DNA from: DATKYQ01 sp964640665
GTDB taxonomy: Bacteria; Myxococcota; B64-G9
Assembly: GCA_964640665.1 (NCBI GenBank)
Contig: CAZXHT010000017.1
Location: forward strand, 1 to 64,000
DNA length: 64,000 nt
Reading direction: 5' to 3'
The position numbers and the translations under genes were made by a program. Below are positions 32,552 through 40,776 of this stretch, piece after piece. Under the pieces are notes generated by a model, which saw nothing but the letters and a program-made list of their open reading frames with translations, ran no database searches and was not told where the DNA came from. The stretch's first letter is position 1; each line of letters opens with the position of its first letter.

Positions 32552-35018
32552 ATTTAATTTCCAGAGTGAACGGCAGCATCACCAAAAAGGGCTCCGAGTT
32601 TAAAGCGCAAAGTCCGACTATCTCGTTCAGGGTCTTCCTGAGCACGAAAGGGAGCGGATCTGGTTGTTCACTCATGATCCCCATCTCACCCAGCAGAACG
32701 CGAAGCGAAAATCCTGGACGTGGTAAGTGTACCACATCGGCGACGTCATCAGGATTCAGGCCGATCTTCTGCTTGGCAATTTCAATAGCGCGTGCCAACC
32801 CGCCCAATTCGTCAACCAGGCCTTTTTCCTTGGCTTGGCGCCCGGTCCACACACGTCCCTGCCCGACGGCGTCTATCTCTTCGGGAGTTTTATGCCGACC
32901 CTGGGCCACCTTGTCAATGAAGCCATCATAGAAGCTCTTGGTAGTCTCACCAAGCAGCTTCATCTCCTCTTCCGACCGTGATCTGAAGGTGCTGCCCAGA
33001 TCGGCGAGTTTGCCGCGCTTGACGATTTCCTTGCTGATTCCAAGGTTGGCCCACAGTTCGCTCAGGTCGAAGAAGAGGACGAAAACACCGATCGAGCCCG
33101 TAATGGTGGCCGGGTCGGCCACGATGGAGTCCGCCGCCGCGCTGATGTAGTAGCCGCCGGAAGCAGCCACGCCGCCCATTGAGACGACTATCGGCTTCTT
33201 TTCAGAGAGCCTCTTCACCTGCCTCCAGATCAGATCGGACGCCGAACCGCTTCCGCCCGGCGAGTCCACCCGCAGCACGACGGCATCCACCGAGCTGTTG
33301 TCGCCGAGCCCGGAAAGCAGCCGCGCTATGTGATGAGCGTCCATGCCGGTTGCCAGAGACTCGCGGTAGGCAATCGTGCCGCTGGCGTGGACCACGGCGA
33401 TCACGGGCCGGCTGCCCCAGCGATCATGGTACCAGCGCTCGCCGAGATAGCCAGCCATGCGCCGGGGTGAATGTCCGGTCACTTTTGCAAGCGCCGCGTC
33501 GATCTGGTCGAAATACACCAGGTCGTCCACCAGGCCGGCCTGCTTGGCTTTCTCGGGCACCATGAAACCCTTGTCTATCAGTTGCTTGACCTTGTCGCGG
33601 CTCATATTGCGAGAGGTGGCGATGGCGTCGATGAGCTGGTCTGCGTACTCGTCGGCCAGGCTGTTCATGACCTCGCGCGCGGGCTCGGACGGTTCCTCGG
33701 CGGTCAGCATCTCAACCGCCGACTTGTACTTGCCGATACGCTTATATTCCGCCCGGGCGCCGATCATCTCCAGGGTGCCGCCTAAAAAGAGGGCTTCGAC
33801 AGTCGGCCCGGTCACGTTGAACGAGCCGCCGGGGTCTAAGAAGATGACGTCGCCGCTTGAGGCCAGGTAGTAACTAAGGTTGTCTGCGTCACGCAGGTGA
33901 AAGACGACCTTTTTGCCCGCCTGTTTGAATTCGGCCAGGGCGTCTCTTATCTCCTGGACCTCCGTCCAGCTCAGATCGGGATCTTCTACCTTCAACAACA
34001 GCGAGTCGATGCGTTGATCGGCAGCCGCCCTGCGAATCGAGCGTTGGATGTCCCAGGCGGTGACGCGCCGGGTGAAGATTCCAACGGCGGTCGGACGGCC
34101 GGCGATCAGCCCGGTGTCGAGTGTGAACTCGGCCGTCTTCTGGTGGCTTGTGATGAAGCCCGGGTGGTTCTCGGACGATACCCGGGCCATCAGCAACACG
34201 CTGCTCGGCTCGAGTTTGTCGGTATTGCTGACGCTCAAGTAGCTGCCGGCGCCCAGGCGCTGGAAGTCTACCATCAGTCCGGCCCCGAAGTTGCCGTCGA
34301 GATCGGCGTTGCCGAAAAGGGTCAAACCGTCGATCACCGAGAAGCGTCCGGTGAAGCGCACGGGCGGATCGTTTTTGTCCTGGACGAGACTGTAGTCGGC
34401 GGTCAAGGTCACGCGCTCGGGGGCGAACCACAGGGGCCTTATGGCGATGCCGATGTTCAGCGAGCGGTCGGAGCGCTGCTGGTTGATCTCGGCGCGGCCC
34501 AGGTTACGGCCGGTCAACCCGAGGCTCAGGTAACGCAGCGGACGGACCATGGCGCCCAGGACGTAATCGACGGAAGGATCCTCGTCGGTGTCGGTGGGAT
34601 CGAGTATCTCGATCCCGGCGGCCAGCGAGAAGAGTCGACCCTGTGTCATGAGCGGTACGGCGATGGTGTACTTGAGGTAGTTCCAGCGATCCTCGTCGTC
34701 GTACGGCCGCACCCACTGCAGGCCCAGGCCCAGGTGTTTGATGTTCATAAGCAGGCCGTCGGCGCCGCCGACGAACACCTGGTCGCCGGACGATTGTCCG
34801 ACGTCGAGGCGTTGTTGGTGCACAAAAAGCAGGTCGAAGGAAGGCGCCCAGGCGAGGGCGGCCGGGTTGGAGGTCAGAGTGAGCGGTCCGGGACAACTGG
34901 CCACCGAGGCGGGCGGCAGGTACATGTCGAAGGTGGCGGAGTAAGGGTTGCTATCCTGTGCCTGGGCCGTTGTGCCCGTGACCGCAAGGCAAAAAAAAGT
35001 TGTCAGGAACCTGCGCAT
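32550..35018 (-). CDS. SppA-type S49 peptidase fused to an outer membrane barrel-like domain
   Basis: The protein has about 822 residues. A signal peptide ('VTGTTAQAQ') is followed by ~280 residues of alternating strands resembling a porin/PorV-type barrel ('NPAALAWAPSFDLLFVHQQ'). Two S49 repeats come next. The first repeat holds the candidate general-base Lys in 'RIGKYKSAVEML' and the second the nucleophile Ser in 'GVAASGGYYISAAAD'. This Ser-Lys arrangement matches the 67-kDa SppA type that degrades cleaved signal peptides, but SppA is normally an inner membrane protein with no barrel. The ATG at 35018 has GGAGG upstream. The stop lies inside the terminator of the convergent small RNA. Confidence 0.8.
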   Translation of the reverse strand: MRRFLTTFFCLAVTGTTAQAQDSNPYSATFDMYLPPASVASCPGPLTLTSNPAALAWAPSFDLLFVHQQRLDVGQSSGDQVFVGGADGLLMNIKHLGLGLQWVRPYDDEDRWNYLKYTIAVPLMTQGRLFSLAAGIEILDPTDTDEDPSVDYVLGAMVRPLRYLSLGLTGRNLGRAEINQQRSDRSLNIGIAIRPLWFAPERVTLTADYSLVQDKNDPPVRFTGRFSVIDGLTLFGNADLDGNFGAGLMVDFQRLGAGSYLSVSNTDKLEPSSVLLMARVSSENHPGFITSHQKTAEFTLDTGLIAGRPTAVGIFTRRVTAWDIQRSIRRAAADQRIDSLLLKVEDPDLSWTEVQEIRDALAEFKQAGKKVVFHLRDADNLSYYLASSGDVIFLDPGGSFNVTGPTVEALFLGGTLEMIGARAEYKRIGKYKSAVEMLTAEEPSEPAREVMNSLADEYADQLIDAIATSRNMSRDKVKQLIDKGFMVPEKAKQAGLVDDLVYFDQIDAALAKVTGHSPRRMAGYLGERWYHDRWGSRPVIAVVHASGTIAYRESLATGMDAHHIARLLSGLGDNSSVDAVVLRVDSPGGSGSASDLIWRQVKRLSEKKPIVVSMGGVAASGGYYISAAADSIVADPATITGSIGVFVLFFDLSELWANLGISKEIVKRGKLADLGSTFRSRSEEEMKLLGETTKSFYDGFIDKVAQGRHKTPEEIDAVGQGRVWTGRQAKEKGLVDELGGLARAIEIAKQKIGLNPDDVADVVHLPRPGFSLRVLLGEMGIMSEQPDPLPFVLRKTLNEIVGLCALNSEPFLVMLPFTLEIK

Positions 35019-35090
35019 GTTGGTCCTCCAGGTACGATTGGATAGATAGCGTCTACTCGAATCAGCTATCATAGTCTTCCTTGTCCGCGG

Positions 35091-36950
35091 TCACAAGTCA
35101 CTGGTTGATCTCTTGTTGATCCCATGTTTCTTGAGTTTCATAAGCAGCGCCTGACGGGTAATTCCCAGCGTCTTGGCGGTTCGGGTCCGGTTGTCGGCGT
35201 TGCGTTCGAGCGCCTGGAGAATCAGGATGCGCTCGACCCGCTTGATCTGCTCCTTCAGTTCTCCCTGGCCGGCATGACCGGCCGCGGCGGCCGGGGAATC
35301 GGTGTCAGTGCCAGCGATGTTTTCCGGGAGGATACGGCCCGAGTCCTGGGCCATCAACATGGCCCGCTGCACCCGGTTTGCAAGCTCTCGGATATTGCCG
35401 GGGTAATCGCAAGCGGCGAAGACGCGCAGGGCTTCGTCTGAGATGGTGCAGGCCGGCGTGCCTAAGGCTGCGAACTGTGCAAGGAAGTGGCGCACCAGCA
35501 GCGGGATGTCCTCGCGCCGCTCGGACAGGGCGGGAACGTCCAGCGGAAAGACGTTGATGCGGTAGAAAAGATCCTCACGGAACCTGCCGGCGCTCACTTC
35601 GGCCCGCAGATCGCGGTGAGTGGCGGCCAGAACCCGGACGTCGACCCGGCGCGGCCGCGTGTCGCCCACCGGCGTCAGTTCGCGGGTCTCGATCACCCTG
35701 AGAAGCTTGACCTGCAGCGCGGGCGACATGTCGCCGATCTCGTCCAGAAAAAGCGTCCCGCCGTGGGCCACTTCAAAGAGGCCCTCCCGGTCGCGGTTGG
35801 CGCCGGTAAAGGCTCCCTTGCGACATCCGAACAGTTCGCTCTCGAGCAGACCCTCTACTAAAGCGCCGCAGTTGAGCGCCGCGAAGATCTCCGCGTGGCG
35901 AGGAGACAAGGCATGAATGCGGCGGGCGACCAACTCCTTGCCGCTACCCGACGGCCCGCTTATCAGCACCGTGGCGCCCGAGGGCGCCACCTTGGCGATC
36001 TGGTCGGTGAGCCTGGCCATGGCCGGACTCGCGCCGACCATCTCGAAGCTCGTCTGAGCGCGGCTTTTCTCGCGCAGGTAGCGGTTCTTGGCCGCCAGCC
36101 GTGACCTGGCATTCTCGAGTTGCACGACCAGGTGCAACTGCCGCAGCCTGGCGGCCAGCAGGCCGCAGGCGAGGCTGGCGGTGTCGATCTCACCCGGCGT
36201 GAAACCGTTCTTATGCCCCTGCGCAGAAACCCACAGCAGGGAATCGTGATCGAGCCTGACGGGAGCCAGGATCGAGCAACTTCCGTCGGCGTCGGTTGTG
36301 ACGCAAATCTTCTCTTCGGATTCGTCCGGAAGCAAGAACGGAACTTGACTCTGCGTGGCCGGTTCGCTCCAGACAGGAAGCGGATCCGGCTGCCCCGGCT
36401 CGGCTACCGTCATATGTTCGATTATGGGTATGCCGGCACGCAGGCAATCGGAGAAGGCCTCGAAGGCCTGGGTGCGATTTTCGGCCAAAGACAGCTTCTC
36501 GGACAGTGCCAGGAAGGGCAACAGAGTTCCACCAAGCGATTCGATGCGCTCGCCGACCTCCGCCGCCGGGGCCAGGCTCCGGGTGGCCACGATTGTCGGT
36601 GCCGGGCGAGTCACCCGCGCTGGCTCGCTGCAGCGCGAGACGAGCAGGAGCACGGGCACGGCCTGGCTTCCCAGCAGGATGCGATCACCCGCTTGAAGCG
36701 CAAAGCCGGCCGGCGTGGACGCGTCCATAACGATTCTTTTCTTTTGGCGCTCGATCGCCGAACCGTTGGTGCTGTTCAAATCCTGGAAGAAGTAGTTGCC
36801 GTCGCGGCAGGTGATCTGGGCGTGCAGCGCCGAGATGTGGGGATTGTCGATGACGACATGGTTGGAGTCCGCGCGTCCGATGGTGAATACGTCCGCTCCC
36901 GGAGGGAATTCGAAGCGGGCGTCGCTTTCTGGGTGGATCAGCTCGAGCAT
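35091..36950 (-). CDS. FHA-domain sigma-54 activator
   Basis: The 619-residue protein starts with an FHA domain (1-100; 'FTIGRADSNHVVIDNPHIS' and 'DLNSTNGSAIE'). A GAF-like region follows (~140-290), then an AAA+ sigma-54 interaction domain with Walker A 'SGPSGSGKELVARRIHAL', the GAFTGA loop ('KGAFTGANRDREG') and 'GTLFLDEIGDM', and a Fis-type helix-turn-helix ('NRTRTAKTLGITRQALLMKL'). The FHA domain replaces the usual receiver, so activity should depend on phosphothreonine made by a Ser/Thr kinase instead of a histidine kinase. The kinase gene at 37918-39540 is two genes upstream on the same strand. This architecture is known from Myxococcus enhancer-binding proteins. Confidence 0.92.
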   Translation of the reverse strand: MLELIHPESDARFEFPPGADVFTIGRADSNHVVIDNPHISALHAQITCRDGNYFFQDLNSTNGSAIERQKKRIVMDASTPAGFALQAGDRILLGSQAVPVLLLVSRCSEPARVTRPAPTIVATRSLAPAAEVGERIESLGGTLLPFLALSEKLSLAENRTQAFEAFSDCLRAGIPIIEHMTVAEPGQPDPLPVWSEPATQSQVPFLLPDESEEKICVTTDADGSCSILAPVRLDHDSLLWVSAQGHKNGFTPGEIDTASLACGLLAARLRQLHLVVQLENARSRLAAKNRYLREKSRAQTSFEMVGASPAMARLTDQIAKVAPSGATVLISGPSGSGKELVARRIHALSPRHAEIFAALNCGALVEGLLESELFGCRKGAFTGANRDREGLFEVAHGGTLFLDEIGDMSPALQVKLLRVIETRELTPVGDTRPRRVDVRVLAATHRDLRAEVSAGRFREDLFYRINVFPLDVPALSERREDIPLLVRHFLAQFAALGTPACTISDEALRVFAACDYPGNIRELANRVQRAMLMAQDSGRILPENIAGTDTDSPAAAAGHAGQGELKEQIKRVERILILQALERNADNRTRTAKTLGITRQALLMKLKKHGINKRSTSDL

Positions 36951-36971
36951 TCGGGATCTTAGCCCCTTGTC

Positions 36972-37844
36972 TCAGAGGGTCAACAGCAGGCGCCCGCCCA
37001 GCGCCAGGGTGAAAGAGCTTTTTGCACCGCCATCGAATGTGACAATCCAGGCCGGGGTTATGACCACCCCGAGTTGCAGCCCCCGGCCCAGGCTGTAGCC
37101 CGCTCCCAGTCGCAGCGGTAACCACAGACCCGCTCGGCCCTCGTTGCCGGGGATGCCGAAGTAAACAGCACCCAGGCCCGTCTGAACCGCGATGGCGAGC
37201 GGGCCGAGCCGCCAGTCAAGGCCGGCCGAAACCCAGCCACCGCCCAGCTGAAGGCTGTCGTTGCCGGCACTCAGGCCGTGAAAAGTGTAGCGCAGTCCCG
37301 CCCCAACCCGCCAGGGGCCGCGGACGATGAAGTTGCACTCGAGATCGACAGCCGGTCCGACATCGAGAAGGCGCCTGTCCTCGCCAACCAGCAACTCGGC
37401 CCCGGTTGTCAGGCCCAACTCGAGCCAGGCCGGGCTTTCAGGCGCGGCTTGCCGGGGCGCTGGTTTCGGTGCCTGCCTGGATGACGAGGTTTTCTCGATC
37501 TCGATGCGAGCCTCGGAAAAGGCATCGAGGATCTTCGGCGAGATGCCGGGCTGGTCGAGGCGGAAATCGGGTGCGACTCGAAGCAAACGAACAAAGTCAG
37601 CGACGGCCTCCGGGCGCCGGCCCAGCGCCAGTTGGCTCACGGCCAGCTTGCGATAGATGTCCACCAGCTGGGTCTTGTTTTTCCGCGGGCAGACGCTGGC
37701 GGCCGCGGAGAGCAGATCGATGGCGCATGAGAAGTCGAGCCTCTCGAAGCAGGCCACGCCCAGGGCATAGGGATCGTTTCCGGCGGCGCCCGGCGCACCG
37801 CTGAAGACGAACGATAGGCTACAAATCATTACGAACCGTTCCAT
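36972..37844 (-). CDS. Periplasmic TPR-like plus barrel-like protein
   Basis: The 290-residue product has a signal peptide, then a TPR-like helical region ('DPYALGVACFERLDFSCAI', 'LAVSQLALGRRPEAVADF'), a basic Pro-rich linker, and about 150 residues of amphipathic strands ending 'TLALGGRLLLTL'. The order fits a periplasmic helical domain joined to a small outer membrane barrel. No specific family is recognised. It lies between the kinase and FHA-activator genes with gaps of 73 and 21 bp and may be their envelope sensor or partner. ATG at 37844 is chosen because GGGAG lies five bases before it; another ATG at 37856 overlaps that site. Confidence 0.6.
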   Translation of the reverse strand: MERFVMICSLSFVFSGAPGAAGNDPYALGVACFERLDFSCAIDLLSAAASVCPRKNKTQLVDIYRKLAVSQLALGRRPEAVADFVRLLRVAPDFRLDQPGISPKILDAFSEARIEIEKTSSSRQAPKPAPRQAAPESPAWLELGLTTGAELLVGEDRRLLDVGPAVDLECNFIVRGPWRVGAGLRYTFHGLSAGNDSLQLGGGWVSAGLDWRLGPLAIAVQTGLGAVYFGIPGNEGRAGLWLPLRLGAGYSLGRGLQLGVVITPAWIVTFDGGAKSSFTLALGGRLLLTL

Positions 37845-37917
37845 GGCTGCTCCCATGACAGACGGCTATAATAGACCGCGAGGCCCGCGGACGACAAAGT
37901 ATTTTACCCGCTGATTT

Positions 37918-39540
37918 TCAGGGGACCGTGATCCTCAGCATCAATGGCCGCTGGTCGGAAGCGGCCAGGGTAAACAGGTGCAGGCCGCGCTCGAGATGGA
38001 CATTGCCGATCGGGGTCAGGCCCTTGGGATTGTCATCGATTGACAGGATGGCGAAGGGTTGCGAGCGGAAGGCGAAGACTACATCGCTTGTGTCTCCTGC
38101 TCTTTCAACGCGTATCGTAGCTGCGATCCCTTCTGGATCCACAAGCTTGACGATATGGGTTCCTGTAAATGCCTGCCCGGATCGATACGGAGAATGTCCT
38201 TGCGGCTTGCCGTCTATGAAGACCGACACCTGTCGATTGGCGGTCAGGAGGAACATGTTGGTGACGGCATCCGCGGGTGGCGACCCGCCTCTGTCCTCTA
38301 TGCCCGCGTCTGCGATCAGACCGCCGACTTTGTGGCGAGGCTTGCGGTGCCGGCCCTTGCGGCCGGCATCCGGGGAATCTTGAATTCCGGCGTCGGCGGC
38401 GTCCAGTGCGCCGTCGGGCCCGATCGCGGGCTCTGCGGCGATCTGCTCGTGCTCGGGTGTTGACGGCTGGATAATCTCGGGGGGGGCGCGCAACAGATAC
38501 CATAGCAGGCCACCCGTTATCACGGCGGCAACGATTACCAGCAACAGACCAATCTTTCCGTAAAGCGATTTGCGGCGCGGGGCCGCGAGCTGCGCTACCA
38601 GGGTACGCGGGACATCGCGTGTCCGGCTGCTTTTCGATCTCACGACACGGGTGACGACCGACGCGACGCTGGCCGGACCGCTGTCGAGCCCCAGCCTGTC
38701 GGCGGCCTCCTGCAGGGCCGCCTCCATATCGGCGGCGTCTGTGTGCCGATCGTCGACGGCCGGACGCAAGGACCGGTCGATCAGTTGGGCCAAGGCCGGA
38801 TCGGTGTCGGGCCGCAACTCGCCGAGCGGCGGGATTTGGCAGCGCCGGGCTTGGGCCAGGGCCTCGTCGAGACCCGAGACGCGCGGCAGTGGCCCGACAC
38901 CGGCGACCAGTTCGTAAAGCACCGCTCCCAGCCCGAACAGGTCGCTGGCCGCCTGCGGGGCCCGGCCGAAGGCCACCTCGGGCGGCATGTAGCCGAGCTT
39001 GCCGCGAATCTCACCGGCTCCAGCGGATCCCCGCCGGCCGCCGGCCAGGCGGGCCAGGCCGAAATCGGTAAGCTTCACCTGTCCCTCGCGGCCGAGCAGG
39101 ATATTGGCCGGGCTGACGTCGCCGTGGATCACCGCGGGGTTGGCGCGGTGGGCGTAGCCCAACGCCCGCAGGCACGAGAGACCCACGGCGGCCACCAGGT
39201 CGAGCGGGATGCGCAGGCATTGCCGCTGGGCGCCTTCCAGCAGCGCTGCCAGGTCGCAACCGTCCACGTGTTCCATGGCCAGGTAACAGTTGCGCCCGAT
39301 GTAGCCGAAGTCGGTCACCTGGATGATGCCGGGATGATTGAGTCGGGCGGCGATACGCGCCTCGGCCGAGAACATCTCCCTGAAACGAGTTGACTCCGAG
39401 AACTCGGGCAGAATGCGCTTGATGACCAAAAGCTTCTTGAACCCGTCGGCCCGCTCGAGGCTGGCCAGAAACACCTCGCCCATGCCCCCGGCGCCGAGCC
39501 GCTCGATCAAGCGATACTGTCCGAGGCCCTGTTCTTCCAT
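37918..39540 (-). CDS. Transmembrane Ser/Thr protein kinase with PEGA-like tail
   Basis: This 540-residue kinase has the glycine loop 'GAGGMGEVF', the ATP-binding Lys in 'LVIKRIL', the catalytic loop 'HGDVSPANILL' (HGD instead of HRD, so a non-RD kinase) and 'LTDFGLARL'. A linker leads to one membrane helix (~residues 345-367, 'IGLLLVIVAAVITGGLLWYL'). The extracytoplasmic part is rich in Pro/Asp/Ala and ends in a PEGA-like domain ('VSVFIDGKPQGHSPY'). It probably senses the envelope and phosphorylates cytoplasmic proteins; the FHA-sigma-54 activator in the same operon is the obvious candidate. Confidence 0.9.
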   Translation of the reverse strand: MEEQGLGQYRLIERLGAGGMGEVFLASLERADGFKKLLVIKRILPEFSESTRFREMFSAEARIAARLNHPGIIQVTDFGYIGRNCYLAMEHVDGCDLAALLEGAQRQCLRIPLDLVAAVGLSCLRALGYAHRANPAVIHGDVSPANILLGREGQVKLTDFGLARLAGGRRGSAGAGEIRGKLGYMPPEVAFGRAPQAASDLFGLGAVLYELVAGVGPLPRVSGLDEALAQARRCQIPPLGELRPDTDPALAQLIDRSLRPAVDDRHTDAADMEAALQEAADRLGLDSGPASVASVVTRVVRSKSSRTRDVPRTLVAQLAAPRRKSLYGKIGLLLVIVAAVITGGLLWYLLRAPPEIIQPSTPEHEQIAAEPAIGPDGALDAADAGIQDSPDAGRKGRHRKPRHKVGGLIADAGIEDRGGSPPADAVTNMFLLTANRQVSVFIDGKPQGHSPYRSGQAFTGTHIVKLVDPEGIAATIRVERAGDTSDVVFAFRSQPFAILSIDDNPKGLTPIGNVHLERGLHLFTLAASDQRPLMLRITVP

Positions 39541-39546
39541 GCACCC

Positions 39547-39590
39547 AAGATAGCACCGACCCGCCGGGCATGAAACACAAGAGACGGCAG
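39547..39590. repeat. Intergenic repeat, copy A
   Basis: About 44 bp starting CAAGATAGCACCGACCCGC just outside the kinase gene are about 84% identical to 44282-44325. Both copies sit between the end of one minus-strand gene and the start of the next. Copy B runs into a perfect 13-bp hairpin, while copy A has only a weak one. It may be a mobile or terminator-linked repeat. Confidence 0.45.
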
Positions 39591-39609
39591 CACGCGGGTA
39601 CGGGCGGCG

Positions 39610-39897
39610 TTACGTCTGGAACTCTTCGTCCCCGGGCAGCGGCATGCCGAGATCCACATCCTCACCCAGGGATGCCAGGGCAGCCAGCCAGAAACGGCCG
39701 AAGCCGATTGGCATGCGCTTGACTACCCTGAGCATCCTGCGGCGCAGCGACTCGTCATTGCGGGCCAGGCGGTAGATCTCTCGCCAGGCGTTCGCTTCAC
39801 CGCGATCCAGGATCTGCGCTATGATCTCCTCGCTGTGCAAATCCAGCCGGTTCCGGTTCCATAGCGCCCGGGACGATTCCAACGGAGACTTGCCCAT
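39610..39897 (-). CDS. Candidate antitoxin partner of the AbiEii-like gene
   Basis: This 95-residue, mainly helical protein contains 'SEEIIAQILDRGEANAWREI', 'YRLARNDESLRRRM' and 'GFGRFWLAALASLGEDVD'. Small proteins of this pattern commonly pair with AbiEii-like nucleotidyltransferases. Its ATG overlaps the TGA of the upstream gene, and GGGAGG lies about seven bases before it. I infer an antitoxin role from the pairing; no DNA-binding motif is obvious. An adjacent ATG at 39900 is an alternative start. The same frame stays open far upstream, but that part is antisense-like shadow of the toxin gene. Confidence 0.6.
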   Translation of the reverse strand: MGKSPLESSRALWNRNRLDLHSEEIIAQILDRGEANAWREIYRLARNDESLRRRMLRVVKRMPIGFGRFWLAALASLGEDVDLGMPLPGDEEFQT

Positions 39898-40577
39898 CAT
39901 GCGCCCTCCCGGTCTCGCGGAGCCAGCATGATGCCCGCCAGCGTCTTGGCCCAGTGTCGGCCCCTCCCGGTAACGTGCTCCCAATCGTTCCAGGGCGCCT
40001 GCAATCCGCGGTATGTTTTCAAGTCGACCGCGGCCGCATCGGTTGGCGCCGCCTCGGCCAGACGCTGGGCGACCTCGGCCAGCGGCGATGAGCCGGAGTT
40101 CTGAGCGTAGATTTCGTCGAACGGCTCCATGGCAGCGGCGATTTCCTCGCCTAAGCGCTCGAAAAGCACGACCGTGTCGAGATAGTCGCGCACGCTGTAG
40201 CGTACTACCAGCAGCCAGGCCTTGATGCGGGCCATCTCCGCCAGGGTCGGCACGCGCAGGCCGCTGACCATCTCTGTCTCCAAAGGCCGCGTCCTGCGTA
40301 GCTGGCGGATACCGGTCAAGATCCCATCCAACTGGCCGAGCACGAGGACCGGCCGCTTGATACGCGCCGTTTGCCAACCGGCCACAGCCTCCAGTGACGC
40401 AAGAACCTCATCGAAGCGCTCGCGCAAGTCGGCAAGCACGTGATCGCCGTCCATGCTACGCCGGTGATCGGCGTACAGGGCCGCCGCCGTCCCGCCCACC
40501 AGGACGGTGCCCGGAACCAGATGCTGGACGTGACGCTCCGCAGCCAGCAGGTGTTCCCACTCGGGCATTTCTTCCAT
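39897..40577 (-). CDS. AbiEii-like nucleotidyltransferase (candidate toxin)
   Basis: The 226-residue protein has the nucleotidyltransferase start 'VPGTVLVGGTAAALYADHRR' followed by 'SMDGDHVLADL', the GG..HR.SxDxD pattern of the AbiEii/AbiGii toxin family. These enzymes add nucleotides (to tRNA ends in characterised members) and block growth, often as phage defence. The cognate antitoxin usually lies upstream; here the candidate partner is downstream and overlaps the stop. ATG at 40577 is chosen because GGAGG sits five bases upstream; an ATG at 40589 lies before that site. Confidence 0.65.
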   Translation of the reverse strand: MEEMPEWEHLLAAERHVQHLVPGTVLVGGTAAALYADHRRSMDGDHVLADLRERFDEVLASLEAVAGWQTARIKRPVLVLGQLDGILTGIRQLRRTRPLETEMVSGLRVPTLAEMARIKAWLLVVRYSVRDYLDTVVLFERLGEEIAAAMEPFDEIYAQNSGSSPLAEVAQRLAEAAPTDAAAVDLKTYRGLQAPWNDWEHVTGRGRHWAKTLAGIMLAPRDREGA

Positions 40578-40776
40578 CGATGCCTCCATATTCGCATGTT
40601 GCGCCCGGGTCAGTTCACCTTCGAGAACTCACACGGGTACTCTCCAGATGATAGCAGAATATTGGCCGCTGGGCGAAAAAGCTGGGGTGTTCATTGTACG
40701 TTTCAATTGTAAGAACTTTTTCCGTCGTCTATTATCAAAGAAGTTGTTCTTTTCTTTACACTTGCCTGGAGAGTGC

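Noticed and set aside
32351..32557. 68-codon open frame within the candidate small RNA
   Set aside because: No ribosome binding site and low-complexity Pro/Ser/Phe content; the DNA is better explained by RNA stems and a terminator.
39898..40377. Upstream extension of the small antitoxin-like frame to 40377
   Set aside because: That part is Arg/Gly/Ala-rich and antiparallel in sense to the toxin gene frame; protein-like sequence only begins at the ATGs near 39897-39900.
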